Assembly (NCBI GenBank): GCA_028875575.1
Contig: JAPPDF010000026.1
Span: 1 to 48,110, forward strand
Direction: 5' to 3'
Length of the DNA: 48,110 nt
From: Acidobacteriota bacterium
GTDB taxonomy: Bacteria > Acidobacteriota > Terriglobia > Versatilivoradales > Versatilivoraceae
Positions within the stretch are counted from its first letter, which is position 1. The number at the start of each line of letters is the position of its first letter. A program made the translations under genes and the position numbers. Under the pieces are notes generated by a model. That model worked only from the letters and a program-made list of their open reading frames with translations, did no database searches and had not been told where the DNA came from. Positions 23,824 to 34,355 of this stretch are shown in pieces.

Positions 23824-25041
23824 ATGGCCTCCCCCGACCATGAACGACTGAACCAGATTCGACAGTCCCTGGCCGAGGGGGGACTGGACGCCCTGCTGCT
23901 GCTCTACCCGGACGACATCCTGATGGCCACCGGCATGCTGCCGGCGAGCACCCACGTGGCCGTCCTGGTGGACCGGGACGGCGGGGTCGGCCTGCTGACC
24001 CCCTGGTGGCGGGAATCCTTCGTGGCCGAGGAGAGCTGGGCAGACCGTATCGACTGCTTCGACTGGTGCAAGCGGGGCTGCCAGGTGGACCCCGATCAGG
24101 CCGTCATCGAGTGGCTTCGGAGCGAGAGGTCGAGGCAGGGGATTGAAAAGGTCGGGGCGCATCTTGAAGTGCACCATTACGGCCCCAACAAGATGCCATC
24201 GGAGTGTTTGACCTATGACAGGATCAGGGCCGAGCTGCCTTCGATTTTCCCCGTGGTTGAGGACGCCGGGGACCGGATCAACCAGCTCAAGTCGGTCAAG
24301 TCCTCCCGGGAGGTCGGCAAGCTCAAGCTGGCCCACCAGGTGGTGCGAGCGGGAGCGCAGGCCTTCTACCAGTTGGCGCAGGCAGGCATTCGAGAAATCG
24401 ATCTGGCCACCGAGGTCCACTGCGCCGTCCTCCGGAAGGCGGCATCACTGGGAATCGACTACGTCTTTTGCGAGATGCCGCAGATTACCTCGGGTGCTGA
24501 GCGCACTGGGATAGCCGATACCCTTTCCAATCATCCCACAGCGCGACGACTGCAACAGGGAGATCTGGTGCTGTTGGAATTGGGCGCCCACGCCGAGGGG
24601 TACTGGGCCGACATCACTCGGGCCACGGTAGTCGGCGAACCGACCGCATTGCTTCGGAGGTTGCACCAGGCCGTCCTGGATGCCCAGGCGGCGGCAATCG
24701 CGCGTTATGTCCCGGTAAAGAGCACGGGGGAACAACTCTGCGAGGCCTCCTGGCAGGCCATGCGAGAGGCCGGATTCGAGCAGGGAATCACCCATTTTCT
24801 GGGCCATGGCCTCGGTTTTGCCTACCACGAGGACCGTCCCACCCTGGGTCCCGGAGAACAGCGGCCGGTATTGCCCGGGCAGGTGACCTCGATCGAGCCC
24901 GGACTCTACTGGCGGGAAGGCGGCCGTCCGGTGGCCGGCATCCGGGTTGAGGAAAACGTGGTATGGGGTTCCCGAGCCGGAGAAGTCGAGATCCTGTCCG
25001 ACTATTACCGCGGGCTGGATCGTCAGGGCGGGGGATTTTGA
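23824..25041 (+). CDS. M24-family peptidase (Xaa-Pro dipeptidase-like)
   Basis: A 405-aa protein with a creatinase-like N-terminal domain (1-160) and an M24 'pita-bread' domain (165-395). Metal ligands are E252 (normally Asp), D263 ('ADITR'), H328 ('GHGLGF'), E358 ('SIEPGLY') and E376 ('RVEENV'). The first ligand is Glu in place of Asp, a conservative change that may alter metal use or mark a non-peptidase M24 such as a creatinase relative. There is no signal peptide, so it should act in the cytoplasm, probably on proline-containing dipeptides. The frame is open upstream to 23776; I prefer the ATG at 23824 because the fold starts at once. Confidence 0.85.
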   Translation: MASPDHERLNQIRQSLAEGGLDALLLLYPDDILMATGMLPASTHVAVLVDRDGGVGLLTPWWRESFVAEESWADRIDCFDWCKRGCQVDPDQAVIEWLRSERSRQGIEKVGAHLEVHHYGPNKMPSECLTYDRIRAELPSIFPVVEDAGDRINQLKSVKSSREVGKLKLAHQVVRAGAQAFYQLAQAGIREIDLATEVHCAVLRKAASLGIDYVFCEMPQITSGAERTGIADTLSNHPTARRLQQGDLVLLELGAHAEGYWADITRATVVGEPTALLRRLHQAVLDAQAAAIARYVPVKSTGEQLCEASWQAMREAGFEQGITHFLGHGLGFAYHEDRPTLGPGEQRPVLPGQVTSIEPGLYWREGGRPVAGIRVEENVVWGSRAGEVEILSDYYRGLDRQGGGF

Positions 25042-25124
25042 GTCCCGGCGGGAGACTTGTTGCGAGTCCGGACGGTGCCCGCGGAAATGGTCGGTTCGGC
25101 TGTGGAATCCTCGGGAAATTGGCG

Positions 25125-25153
25125 TTAACGGCGAAATGGCTGCCGTGTATAAT
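25125..25153 (+). promoter_or_regulatory. Promoter of acs
   Basis: TTAACG (25125-25130), a 17-base spacer, and a perfect TATAAT (25148-25153). It would give a leader of about 46 bases before the acs ATG at 25206. Confidence 0.65.
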
Positions 25154-25205
25154 AGCGCCCCTGTGTTCGGGTTGTGGAATGGCTGTGTAACCACAAGGGG
25201 GTCTG

Positions 25206-27161
25206 ATGAATCGCTCCGATCAACCCATTGAAGCTCTGCTGGACGAAGAGCGCCTCTTTCCGCCTCCGGAGGAGTGCTCTCGAAACGCCAATATGGCCGA
25301 TCCGGACATCTATCAACGGGCGGCCAAGGACCCCGAGGCCTACTGGGCCCAAGCTGCCGAGAGCCTGGAGTGGATGCGCAAGTGGGATCGAGTCCTGGAC
25401 TGGAAGCCACCTATTGCTCAATGGTTTGTGGGAGGGAAGTTAAATGTATCAGTGAACTGCCTGGACCGGCATGTTCGGGGTTGGCGTCGCAACAAGGCCG
25501 CCTTCATTTGGGAGGGAGAACCCGGAGAGGAGCGGGTTCTGACCTTTGCCGACCTCTACCGGGAGGTCAACCGGTTCGCCAATGCCATGAAGCGGCTGGG
25601 TGTGCAAAAGGGCGACCGGGTCACCATCTACATGCCCATGATTCCGGAATTGCCCATCGCCCTGTTGGCCTGTGCCCGGATCGGCGCCCCCCACAGCGTG
25701 GTCTTCGGCGGGTTCAGCGCCGAGTCCCTGCGAGACCGGATCAACGACGCTCAGTCCAAGCTGGTGATCACTGCCGACGGGAGCTACCGGCGCGGTCAGA
25801 TCGTTCCCCTCAAGCGAAACGTGGACGCTGCACTCGAGGATTGCCCCTGTGTCGAGAAGGTGGTGATGGTTCGAAGGATCGGGGATGCGGCTCCGGTGGC
25901 GGTGGACGAGACCCGGGACGTCTGGTGGCACCGCGTCGTGGAAAATGTCCCGGCCTACTGCGAGCCCGAGCCCATGGACTCGGAGGACCCGCTGTTCATT
26001 CTCTACACCTCAGGGACCACGGCCAAGCCCAAGGGTATTCTGCACACCACCGCCGGCTACATCCTGGGGGCGTCCCTGACTCACAAGTGGGTGTTCGACG
26101 CCAAGGAAGAGGACGTCTACTGGTGCTCGGCCGACATCGGCTGGGTTACCGGGCACAGTTATATCGTCTACGGGCCCCTGGCCAACGGAACCACCGGGGT
26201 TCTCTACGAGGGTTCCCCCGACTGGCCCGACAAGGACCGCTGGTGGGCCATGGTGGCCAAGTATGGCGTGAATGTCTTCTATACGGCTCCCACGGCCATC
26301 CGGGCCGTCATGAAGTGGGGCGAGTCCTATCCGGCGAAGCACGACCTGTCCACGCTGCGCCTCTTGGGGACGGTGGGCGAGCCCATCAACCCCGAGGCCT
26401 GGATGTGGTATCACGAGAAGATCGGGCAGGGGCGCTGCCCCATCGTGGACACCTGGTGGCAGACCGAAACCGGCTCCATCATGATTTCGCCTCTGCCGGG
26501 CCTCACCACCACCAAGCCGGGTTCGGCCACCTTCCCGCTTCCGGGCATCGATGCCGACGTGGTGGACGAGGCCGGTAACAGCGTCCCGCTGGGCGGAGGC
26601 GGCTACCTGGTGCTCAAGTCTCCCTGGCCTTCCATGGCCCGCACCATCTATGGAGACCCCAAAAGGTATGAAGAGACCTATTGGCAGCGCTTCGGCAAGA
26701 ACGTCTATTTTGCCGGGGACGGCTGCAAGCGGGACGAGGAAGGCTACTTCTGGCTGTTGGGCCGCGTGGATGACGTCATGAACATCTCGGGGCACCGGTT
26801 GAGCACCATGGAAGTGGAGAGCGCCCTGGTGGACCATCAGGAGGTGGCCGAGGCGGCCGTGATCGGCAAGAAGGACGATATCAAGGGAGAAGCCATTGCC
26901 GCGTTCGTAACCTTGAAGGAAGGGGCTGAGGGGAATGCCGGCAAGGTAGACGAGTTGAAGAAGCACGTGGTCCAGAAAATCGGACCCATTGCCCGGCCGC
27001 AGAGCGTGTACTTTACGGCCGAGCTGCCCAAGACCCGAAGCGGCAAGATCATGCGGCGGTTGCTGCGCGATATCGCCGAGGGACGGGCCCTTGGGGATAC
27101 CACCACCCTGGCAGACGCCACCGTGGTGGCCAAGCTGAAGAGCCAGTACGAGGAAGGCTAG
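25206..27161 (+). CDS. acs: Acetyl-CoA synthetase, AMP-forming
   Basis: Activates acetate with ATP and CoA to acetyl-CoA, through acetyl-AMP. The 651-aa length is standard. Visible motifs: P-loop-like '[11 protein letters not shown]', '[11 protein letters not shown]', '[10 protein letters not shown]', the hinge '[15 protein letters not shown]', and '[10 protein letters not shown]' with the Lys that is a known acetylation switch in this family. The N-terminal domain ('[19 protein letters not shown]') matches Acs rather than propionyl-CoA synthetase. 'aaggggg' precedes the ATG. It has its own promoter and probably supports growth on acetate released by other organisms; the lactate permease at 40650-42419 gives a second small-acid route. 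Confidence 0.95.
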   Translation: MNRSDQPIEALLDEERLFPPPEECSRNANMADPDIYQRAAKDPEAYWAQAAESLEWMRKWDRVLDWKPPIAQWFVGGKLNVSVNCLDRHVRGWRRNKAAFIWEGEPGEERVLTFADLYREVNRFANAMKRLGVQKGDRVTIYMPMIPELPIALLACARIGAPHSVVFGGFSAESLRDRINDAQSKLVITADGSYRRGQIVPLKRNVDAALEDCPCVEKVVMVRRIGDAAPVAVDETRDVWWHRVVENVPAYCEPEPMDSEDPLFILYTSGTTAKPKGILHTTAGYILGASLTHKWVFDAKEEDVYWCSADIGWVTGHSYIVYGPLANGTTGVLYEGSPDWPDKDRWWAMVAKYGVNVFYTAPTAIRAVMKWGESYPAKHDLSTLRLLGTVGEPINPEAWMWYHEKIGQGRCPIVDTWWQTETGSIMISPLPGLTTTKPGSATFPLPGIDADVVDEAGNSVPLGGGGYLVLKSPWPSMARTIYGDPKRYEETYWQRFGKNVYFAGDGCKRDEEGYFWLLGRVDDVMNISGHRLSTMEVESALVDHQEVAEAAVIGKKDDIKGEAIAAFVTLKEGAEGNAGKVDELKKHVVQKIGPIARPQSVYFTAELPKTRSGKIMRRLLRDIAEGRALGDTTTLADATVVAKLKSQYEEG

Positions 27162-27270
27162 GCGCAAACAGTCCCTGCCGGATGCCAGGTTGCAGGGTTC
27201 TGTCCGGCGAGCCGTGGAAGTTCAAGTTGTAAAACAAATAACGCTATCGATCCTAAGGAGGAAAGAAGAC

Positions 27271-27789
27271 ATGGCGCAGGAACGAGCTGGAGCCACAACA
27301 TTTCTGGGGAATCCATTGACGCTGGTCGGGCCCGAGTTGAAAGCAGGTGACCCGGCCCCCGACTTTACCCTGCTCTCCAACGACCTCAAACCCGTCGGGC
27401 TATCCGATTCCGCCGGCAAGGTGCGCCTCATCAGCGTGGTCCCGTCGCTGGATACCCCGGTTTGCGACCAGCAGAGCCGGAGATTCAACCAGGAGGCCGC
27501 CGGTCTGGGAGACGGGGTGGTGGTTCTGACGGTTTCCGCCGATCTGCCGTTCGCCCAAAAGCGCTGGTGCGGAGCGGCCGAGGCGGACCAGGTCCAGACG
27601 CTCTCGGATCACCAGGAAATGTCCTTTGCAGCCAGTTATGGCACCCTGGTCAAGGAGCTTAGGCTGAACAGCCGGGCTATTTTCGTGGTGGATTCCGGCG
27701 GAACCCTCCGCCACGTGGAGTATGTCAAGGAAATCGCCTCCCATCCCGACTATGACGCGGCGTTGGCTGCCGCCAGGGACGCCGTTTAG
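27271..27789 (+). CDS. tpx: Thiol peroxidase
   Basis: A 172-aa atypical two-Cys peroxiredoxin that reduces lipid and other hydroperoxides with electrons from thioredoxin. Peroxidatic C65 lies in 'SLDTPVCDQQ' and resolving C100 in 'KRWCGAA', the 35-residue spacing typical of Tpx. 'FLGNPLTLVG' and 'APDFTLLSNDL' are also family marks. AAGGAGG at 27255-27261 sets the ATG. It lies 109 bases after acs, so may be on its own transcript. No OxyR-like site was recognised. Confidence 0.95.
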   Translation: MAQERAGATTFLGNPLTLVGPELKAGDPAPDFTLLSNDLKPVGLSDSAGKVRLISVVPSLDTPVCDQQSRRFNQEAAGLGDGVVVLTVSADLPFAQKRWCGAAEADQVQTLSDHQEMSFAASYGTLVKELRLNSRAIFVVDSGGTLRHVEYVKEIASHPDYDAALAAARDAV

Positions 27790-27974
27790 GCACGCCTGGG
27801 ACGGACTTGCCGAATCCATGCGATTTCGGCAGGTTCCGACCATCTGTCCGAACCGCCGGCGGGGAGCCTTGATCAGCGCTCGCCCGCCCGGGCGGACGAC
27901 TTCCGGCCACCCCGCCCAACCTCTTTCCTGAATTTGCACACAGTGATTTCCAATAGTTCAAGGAGGATCCTGGC

Positions 27975-29429
27975 GTGCCGGGTGTAAGAGTACGCTTTGC
28001 GCCGTCCCCCAGCGGATCCCTGCACGTGGGCGGGGCGCGTACGGCACTGTTCAACTGGCTGTTTGCCCGAGGTCAGGGCGGTCGCTTCATCCTCCGAATC
28101 GAAGACACCGACCGGGAGCGCTCCAGCCCGGAGATGGTGGAAGACATTCTGGGGGCTCTCCAGTGGCTGGGCCTGGACTGGGACGAGGGCCCCTTCCTGC
28201 AGTCGGAACGGCTGGACCGCTACCGCCAGGTAGCGGATCAGCTCTTGAGCGCGAACAAGGCCTACCGCTGCTCTTGTTCGACAGCCGAGTTGGCGGCCAA
28301 GCGCCAGGCGGCGTCCGCTTCCGGAAAACCCTGGAAGTATGACGGCACCTGTTGCGGGTTGTCGTCAGACCGGTCAGTGGAGAGGCATGCCCGCGGTCTG
28401 CCCGGCGTGGTGCGCTTCAAGGGGCCCCGCGACGGAGAGGTTGCCTTCGAGGATCGAATCTTCGGCCGGATTGTCCACCAGGCGAAGCAGATCGAGGACT
28501 TCGTGCTGGTTCGATCCGACGGCATGCCCACCTACCACCTGGGCGTGGTGCTGGACGATCTGGACATGAAGATCACCCACGTCATCCGCGGCGCCGACCA
28601 CATCTCCAACACTCCTAAGCAGATCCTCCTTTACCAGGCCCTGGGACGGACGGTTCCCGATTTTGCGCACCTCCCGCTGATTCTGGGCCCCGACCGGACC
28701 AGGCTCAGCAAGCGGCACGGGGCCACCGCCGTGACCACCTACCGGAAACAGGGCTATCTGCCCGACCCCTTCTGCAACTTTCTGGCGCTGCTGGGCTGGT
28801 CTCCGAAAACCGAGGTGGAGTCTCTGTCCACTGATGAGTTAATCCAGCAGTTCTCCCTGAAGGGTGTGAACAAAAGCAACGCCGTCTTCGACCTGGAGAA
28901 GCTGTCCTGGTTCAACAGCCGCTATCTGCGCAACGCCCCTGCCGAGAGGCTTTTCGCGCTGATCAGGGTCGAGCTGGAAAGGGAGGGACTATGGAAAGGG
29001 GAGTTCGACTCCTCCGACCGGGCCTGGATGCTGAAGGTGATCGATCTGCTCAAGCAGCGCGTCCGCATGGTGTCCGACTTCGCCACCCAGGGGAGAGCCT
29101 TCTTCACCGATGACTTCGAGATCGAAGACAAGGCTCGCCGGAAATTCCTCAAGAATGACGCTCTGCCGGTTCTGATGCCCGCACTGGGCGCGCGTCTCGG
29201 GTCGCTGCCCGTCTTCGGACTGGAGGAGACGGAATCGGCCCTTCGCGCCTTTGCCGCCGAAAAGGAGGTCAAGGCGGGTCTGCTCATCAACGCGGCCCGA
29301 GCACTGCTGACCGGAAAGGCGGTAGCCCCGGGAATTTTCGAGGTCATGGCGGCTCTCGGGCAAAAACGGACCGTGACCCGCCTGTCGGGGATGTCCTGGG
29401 TTGAGGGTGAGAAGGGGACTGGAGACTGA
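27975..29429 (+). CDS. gltX: Glutamyl-tRNA synthetase
   Basis: A 484-aa class I aminoacyl-tRNA synthetase charging tRNA-Glu. HIGH motif is SLHVG (in '[17 protein letters not shown]'); KMSKS motif is RLSKRHG. A Cys cluster 'CSCS' and 'CCGL' about 24 residues apart in the acceptor-binding region resembles the zinc knuckle of bacterial GltX. Whether it also charges tRNA-Gln cannot be told; that would need a GatCAB amidotransferase, not seen here. It starts with GTG, set by AAGGAGG at 27960-27966. It is followed by a repeat-bearing gap. Confidence 0.95.
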   Translation: MPGVRVRFAPSPSGSLHVGGARTALFNWLFARGQGGRFILRIEDTDRERSSPEMVEDILGALQWLGLDWDEGPFLQSERLDRYRQVADQLLSANKAYRCSCSTAELAAKRQAASASGKPWKYDGTCCGLSSDRSVERHARGLPGVVRFKGPRDGEVAFEDRIFGRIVHQAKQIEDFVLVRSDGMPTYHLGVVLDDLDMKITHVIRGADHISNTPKQILLYQALGRTVPDFAHLPLILGPDRTRLSKRHGATAVTTYRKQGYLPDPFCNFLALLGWSPKTEVESLSTDELIQQFSLKGVNKSNAVFDLEKLSWFNSRYLRNAPAERLFALIRVELEREGLWKGEFDSSDRAWMLKVIDLLKQRVRMVSDFATQGRAFFTDDFEIEDKARRKFLKNDALPVLMPALGARLGSLPVFGLEETESALRAFAAEKEVKAGLLINAARALLTGKAVAPGIFEVMAALGQKRTVTRLSGMSWVEGEKGTGD

Positions 29430-29451
29430 GGTGGAGCGATGAAAAGAGTTA

Positions 29452-29490
29452 TCCACCAAGGGCCACGAAGGAATACGAAGGGCCACCAAG
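29452..29490. repeat. Dispersed 'ccaccaagggccacgaag' repeat
   Basis: A run of degenerate 'CCACNAAGGGCCACGAAG' units between gltX and the MFS gene. A second copy is at 35772-35795. Such repeats are common between genes in environmental bacterial genomes; no role is known from the sequence. Confidence 0.55.
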
Positions 29491-29596
29491 AAAACCAAAA
29501 GGAAAATGGTCTTGTCGCTACTCAGCAACCGCGGCCGGAACAATGGCCCTTAGCCGGGCGCAAGCCGATAGACCGCTCCGTCAACGAGGTCAAGGT

Positions 29597-30814
29597 ATGG
29601 TTCGCCTGAAGCTCTCCGCCATGATGTTTTTGCAGTATTTCATCTGGGGGGCCTGGTACGTCACCCTGGTCACCTATTTGAGCCGGACCCTTGGCTTCAG
29701 CGACAGCCAGATCGGCTGGGCCTACGCCACCACGGCCATCGCGGCCATGATCTCTCCATTTTTCATGGGGTTGGTGGCCGACCGTTACTTTTCCTCGGAA
29801 AAGGTGCTTGCGGGGCTGCACCTAATGGGCGGGGTCCTGCTGTATTGGGTATCCGGTCTGGAAAACTTCAGCCACCTCCTCCCGGTGCTGTTGATCTACA
29901 CCCTGTGCTACATGCCGACCCTGGCGCTCACCAACTCCCTGTCCTTTCACCACATGGAGAGCCCGGAACGGGAATTCCCCAGGGTAAGAGTGCTGGGGAC
30001 CATCGGTTGGATCGCCGCCGGCCTGCTGGTGGGACGGTTGCACCTGGAGGCCACCGCCGTGCCGCTGCAAATTGCCGCCGGCGCGTCGGTGTTGATGGGT
30101 TTCTACTGCCTGCTGCTTCCCCACACCCCTCCCAAAGGGGGCGGTCAGCCCTTCAGCCTCAGGGGACTGCTGGGGCTGGATGCCCTGAGCCTGATGAGGG
30201 AGCGCTCCTTTGCCATCTTCGTGGCGGGATCGTTTCTGCTCTGTATTCCACTACAGTTTTACTACACCTTTACCAACCTGTTCCTCAACGAGATCGGAGT
30301 CAGTCAGGCCGCTAGCAAAATGACCCTGGGGCAGGGATCCGAAATTCTCTTCATGCTGGCCATGCCCTTCTTCCTGACCCGGGTGGGACTCAAGGGGACG
30401 CTACTGATCGGAATGGCTGCCTGGGTGGCCCGCTATCTGCTGTTTGCCTGGGGCGACGGCAACCAATACCTGTGGATGTTGCTGGGAGGCATTCTCCTGC
30501 ACGGCATCTGCTACGATTTCTTTTTCGTGGCCGGCCAGGTTTACGTGGACCGCAAGGCACCCATCCGGGTTCGGGCAGCGGCCCAGGGATTCATCGCCCT
30601 GGTCACCCTGGGCCTGGGCATGTTCGTGGGCGCCAGGGTTTCCGGGCTGGTGGTGCAGCATTACAGTTATCTTGATGGGGCTGGTGCCGTGCAGCATCAT
30701 TGGGGTGAGGTCTGGCTGGTGCCCGCGGTGGCCGCAGCGGTGGTGCTGGTGCTCTTTGCGTTCTTCTTTCGGCCCGGGAGGGTGGAGGCGAATGAAGCGC
30801 CCGGGTCGGGCTAG
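29597..30814 (+). CDS. MFS transporter, nucleoside:H+ symporter type
   Basis: A 405-aa membrane protein with about 12 transmembrane helices. It opens with '[24 protein letters not shown]' and has '[19 protein letters not shown]' and '[16 protein letters not shown]', which resemble the NupG/YegT nucleoside:proton symporters. Other MFS substrates remain possible. I start at the ATG at 29597 (gaggt upstream), not the ATG at about 29543, because the family begins at 'MVRLKLS'. It stands alone between gltX and a small zinc-ribbon gene. Confidence 0.82.
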   Translation: MVRLKLSAMMFLQYFIWGAWYVTLVTYLSRTLGFSDSQIGWAYATTAIAAMISPFFMGLVADRYFSSEKVLAGLHLMGGVLLYWVSGLENFSHLLPVLLIYTLCYMPTLALTNSLSFHHMESPEREFPRVRVLGTIGWIAAGLLVGRLHLEATAVPLQIAAGASVLMGFYCLLLPHTPPKGGGQPFSLRGLLGLDALSLMRERSFAIFVAGSFLLCIPLQFYYTFTNLFLNEIGVSQAASKMTLGQGSEILFMLAMPFFLTRVGLKGTLLIGMAAWVARYLLFAWGDGNQYLWMLLGGILLHGICYDFFFVAGQVYVDRKAPIRVRAAAQGFIALVTLGLGMFVGARVSGLVVQHYSYLDGAGAVQHHWGEVWLVPAVAAAVVLVLFAFFFRPGRVEANEAPGSG

Positions 30815-30893
30815 TCCGTCGCCCGTGGCGGAATAGAGGCATGGGCCGCCTGTTTCCAGGCTGAGCCGGTAGCGGTCCTTATTTGCTCCTTTC

Positions 30894-31103
30894 ATGGAAA
30901 CAGCCCTCAATATCCTGCTGGCTGTTCTGATCCTGGGCGGAAGCGCCTTCCTGACCCAGTGGTTCACGAACACCATGTACATCCGCTGCCGGAGCTGCGG
31001 GACCCTGAATGCCCGGCGGAGGACTCATTGCAGGGCGTGTTCCAGTCCGTTGGAAGAAAACTCCCGGAGACCAGGTCGGAGAAAAGGTCAAGGTCCTGGT
31101 TAG
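30894..31103 (+). CDS. Small membrane-anchored zinc-ribbon protein
   Basis: A 69-aa protein with one N-terminal transmembrane helix (residues 6-25) and a zinc ribbon made by C32, C35, C46 and C49 (C-x2-C-x10-C-x2-C). The tail is basic (RRPGRRKGQ). I do not know its role; similar short proteins are often unannotated. No strong ribosome site is seen ('ctcctttc' precedes the ATG), which lowers confidence. Confidence 0.55.
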   Translation: METALNILLAVLILGGSAFLTQWFTNTMYIRCRSCGTLNARRRTHCRACSSPLEENSRRPGRRKGQGPG

Positions 31104-31876
31104 CCGCTTCCCGTCCCCGACGACGGGACGGATCATACAGAGTGAACCAGGGATGCTTCAGAGGAGTGGAGAGTGAAGAGGGAAGAGCTCTTTGATCGAC
31201 ACGCAAAGCATCGTTCCGGCCTCGGCGCAGTCCTTCAAATAGGTCTGGAATCGATCAGTCAAATGTCCTGTTGCTCTCGGCACGGTCCTTGAGAAAGTGC
31301 AACTGGGTCATCAAGCGCTTGGCTGCTTTCAGCACCATCCGCTGACCACTCTTCACTCTCCACTATTCACTTTTCACCCAGGCGCTCCTCCCTCCCCAAC
31401 GACGGGGCGACTCATAGGGGCGGAACCGGGAGGTTTCAGACAAGTACCGCCCCCGCCCTGTCGTGCGGATCATTCGAGGGTGAAACAACGAATCTTCATA
31501 GCCTGTCGGGGAAAAGGGTCCTGTTCCGTTAGCACGGTTTTCCACCTAATTGAACATCGATGCACAGGATGCACAGGATTAACGGGACAAGAGCTTCCAG
31601 CACGAGAGGCCAGCTCAGGCGATGATCCGGTGCGGTTTTGCGGATTCCCGGCATGAAGAGCTAGCCGTTTCCTGAAAAAAATCCTGTATATCCTGTGCAT
31701 CGATGTGAATAAAAAATTTGCCCATGCTCGACTTTGAACCGGTTTCCAGCCACTAGGCGCCAGCGTTTGTTTCAGGTAAGGGATGCCCAGGATGCTTTGA
31801 CCGAGTCCGCCGGAGTTGTGCTAATCTGAAAACCAGCGGGAGTCTCTGCTTTCTTCCCGCGGAAACGAGACTATCC
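31104..31876. other. Gene-free spacer with a 27-bp inverted repeat
   Basis: No gene is supported in these 773 bases. It holds an inverted repeat (31554-31580 and 31680-31706) and, at 31148-31180 and 31340-31375, low-complexity 'gtggagagtgaag' / 'cactcttcactctcc' stretches that also pair. The region looks like accumulated repeat debris between gene blocks. Confidence 0.6.
31554..31706. repeat. 27-bp imperfect inverted repeat
   Basis: ACATCGATGCACAGGAT... at 31554-31580 and its complement at 31680-31706 match at 25 of 27 bases. The 'atcctgtatatcctgtgcat' word is a dispersed repeat type found between genes of many bacteria. About 100 bases separate the arms. Confidence 0.6.
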
Positions 31877-33034
31877 GTGTTTCGGGATACCCTGAACCTG
31901 GCTCTCAAGAATGCGCTGCGCAACCGGCGCCGAACGCTGCTGACGGTTGCCAGCATCAGCATTTCGCTGTTTCTGCTGGGAGTACTCCTTTCGGTCTATC
32001 AGGCCTTCTACCATCAGGAGGGCCCTCCCGAGCAGGCCCTGCGACTTGTGACCCGCAACCGGGTCTCTCTGACCTTCTCCCTTCCCGAATACTATGAACA
32101 GCAGATTCGCCAGGTACCTGGCGTGCGCGAGCTGGTGCCCACCTCCTGGTTCGGCGGGGTCTATATCGACAATCGACCGGAAAATTTCTTCCCGCGGTTC
32201 GCCACCGATCCGGAAAGGATCTTCGAGGTCTACAAGGAGTTCACGGTGCCTCCCGAACAGCTCGAGGCCTTTCAGTCGGAGCGCACGGCCGCGGCTGTCG
32301 GCAAGAGCCTGGCCGAGCGGCTGAACTTCAAGCTGGGCCAGAGGATTACGATCAAGGGGGACATCTACCCGATGGACCTGGAATTGACCATTCGGGCCCT
32401 GTTTGAAAGCGATGTCGAAAACCAGGACTTCTCCATGTATTTTCACCGGAAATACCTGGAAGAGGGCTTGCCCGAGTCCCGGCGCGGGATGGTGGGAACC
32501 TTTGGCGTCCTGGCCGATTCCGCCGAGTCGGTGCCGCGCATCGCGCAGCAAATCGACGATCTCTATCGAAATTCGGAGCGCCAGACCAAGACCGAGACCG
32601 AGCGGGCCTTCCAGTTGAGCTTCGTTTCCATGCTGGGCAACGTCAAGGTGTTCCTGCTCAGCATTTGCGGCGCCCTGGTTTTCACCATTCTGCTGGTGGC
32701 CGCCAACACCATGGGCATGTCGGTGCGGGAGCGCATCACCGAGATCGGGGTGCTCAAGACATTGGGATTTACCACCGGCAAGGTGCTGGGCATGATCGTG
32801 GCCGAGGCCGTCCTGATATCCCTGGCGGGGGGCCTGCTGGGATGCGGCCTGGCCTGGGGAGCATCGGGGTTCTTGCGACAATCGCAGCTCATGCTTTCCG
32901 GGCTGTCGTTTTCACCGCCGGTGTTCCTGATCAGCCTGTCCATTGCCCTGGCCATCGGCATTCTGAGCTCCCTGGTCCCGGCCCTGGGAGCGACCCGGAT
33001 GCCCATTACTTCGGCGCTTCGGCACACGGGGTGA
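31877..33034 (+). CDS. ABC transporter permease, FtsX/MacB type (1)
   Basis: A 385-aa permease with one N-terminal transmembrane helix ('TLLTVASISISLFLLGVLLSV'), a large extracytoplasmic domain (about 45-240) and three C-terminal helices, the MacB/FtsX topology. The cytoplasmic loop 'REIGVLKTLGFTTGKVLGMI'-like segment is the ATPase-coupling site. It starts with GTG at 31877. It forms a set with a second permease, a fusion protein and an ATPase on the same strand, so it probably works as a heterodimer in efflux of a macrolide-like compound, peptide or lipid. Confidence 0.88.
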   Translation: MFRDTLNLALKNALRNRRRTLLTVASISISLFLLGVLLSVYQAFYHQEGPPEQALRLVTRNRVSLTFSLPEYYEQQIRQVPGVRELVPTSWFGGVYIDNRPENFFPRFATDPERIFEVYKEFTVPPEQLEAFQSERTAAAVGKSLAERLNFKLGQRITIKGDIYPMDLELTIRALFESDVENQDFSMYFHRKYLEEGLPESRRGMVGTFGVLADSAESVPRIAQQIDDLYRNSERQTKTETERAFQLSFVSMLGNVKVFLLSICGALVFTILLVAANTMGMSVRERITEIGVLKTLGFTTGKVLGMIVAEAVLISLAGGLLGCGLAWGASGFLRQSQLMLSGLSFSPPVFLISLSIALAIGILSSLVPALGATRMPITSALRHTG

Positions 33035-33188
33035 CAGCCGTTTGTGCTCAAGGAGCAGCCGGATAGTGGGGAGAAATTGAGCGCGTCCTCAACCGATTGA
33101 AGCGTCTGGTTCGGAGCCCTTGCGGCCGCGCGGTGTTCCTCCCGTCGGCCTGGATGGCTGAGACGGTGGGGAAGCCCTGAGTCACGAT

Positions 33189-34352
33189 ATGCCTTTGCCT
33201 CTCTCCTACAACTTGAAGAACCTGACGGTCCGCAAGACCACCACGGTCATGACGGCCTTGGGCATAGGACTCACGGTGGCGGTGCTGCTGGGAATACTGG
33301 CCCTGGTCGGAGGCCTGGAAAAGTCTCTCCAGGCCACCGGGCATCCGCTCCACCTCCTGGTAATGAGGAAGAACTCCATCTCGGAGCTGGTCAGCCAGGT
33401 CACCCGCGAGGCCGTGTCGACCATTCGCAACAAGCCGGGGATTCAGCAACTGGAGGGGGGGCCCATGGTTTCCCCCGAAATAGTGACCGTCATCAATTTG
33501 CCGCGCCACAACAGTCCCGAGGGGGCCAACGTGAACATCCGGGGCCTGCCCCCGATGGGAATCCGAATGCGGCCCAACCTGAAGTTGAGCGAGGGCCGTT
33601 GGTTCCAGCCGGGTCAGCGGGAAGTGGTGGTGGGGAAATCGATCGCAAGGCGGTACGTCAACGCCGGCGTGGGAGATCGGCTGCGCTTCGGCCGCGGCGA
33701 CTGGAATGTGGTCGGTATTCTTGACGCCGGCAATACTGCCTTCGACAGCGAGATCTGGGTCGGTCTCAATCAACTGGCCACCGATTCCAATCGCATGGAA
33801 GTGCTTTCCTCGGTTCTGGTCCGCGCCAGCGATCCGGTGAGCCTGCAGGCGCTCCAGAACGCCCTGGCCGACGATCAACGGCTTTACCTGGAGGGCAAGC
33901 GGGAAGTGAACTACTACCAGGAGCAGACCGCCTCGGCCGAGCCGGTGAAGTTCCTGGGCATCTTTGTTGCCGTCATCATGGCTGTCGGAAGCTGCTTTGC
34001 CGCCATGAACACCATGTATGCGGCCGTGGCTCGTCGCTCGCGGGAGATCGGGACCCTGCGAGTACTGGGTTTTTCGGGAGGCAGCATTCTGCTTGCTTTC
34101 GTGATCGAGTCTCTCCTCCTTTCCCTGCTGGGCGGGTTGATCGGGGTACTGCTGGTGCTGCCGCTGCATGGCCTGGAGACCGGCATCGGCAACAATCTCA
34201 CCTTCAGCGAGACCGGTTTCGATTTTCGTCTCTCGCCGGCCATTGTGGCCTTTGGGGTTGGATTTGCCTCGATCATGGGGCTCCTGGGCGGACTTCTGCC
34301 GGCCCGTGGGGCCGCCAGGGAAAGCATTCTCAATGCACTGCGGGAGTTGTAG
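33189..34352 (+). CDS. ABC transporter permease, FtsX/MacB type (2)
   Basis: A 387-aa permease with the same layout as the previous gene: N-terminal helix ('TTTVMTALGIGLTVAVLLGIL'), an extracytoplasmic MacB_PCD-like domain and three C-terminal helices; 'RSREIGTLRVLGFSGGSIL' is the coupling loop. The two permeases share little sequence outside this frame, so the pump is a heterodimer. The GTG start of the fusion protein lies four bases after this stop. A 154-base gap separates it from permease 1, with no gene in it. Confidence 0.9.
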   Translation: MPLPLSYNLKNLTVRKTTTVMTALGIGLTVAVLLGILALVGGLEKSLQATGHPLHLLVMRKNSISELVSQVTREAVSTIRNKPGIQQLEGGPMVSPEIVTVINLPRHNSPEGANVNIRGLPPMGIRMRPNLKLSEGRWFQPGQREVVVGKSIARRYVNAGVGDRLRFGRGDWNVVGILDAGNTAFDSEIWVGLNQLATDSNRMEVLSSVLVRASDPVSLQALQNALADDQRLYLEGKREVNYYQEQTASAEPVKFLGIFVAVIMAVGSCFAAMNTMYAAVARRSREIGTLRVLGFSGGSILLAFVIESLLLSLLGGLIGVLLVLPLHGLETGIGNNLTFSETGFDFRLSPAIVAFGVGFASIMGLLGGLLPARGAARESILNALREL

Positions 34353-34355
34353 CCG

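Noticed and set aside
17579-25041. Genomic island integrated at tRNA-Ser
   Set aside because: The context is suggestive, but I found no integrase next to the tRNA and no repeat of its 3' end downstream in the window.
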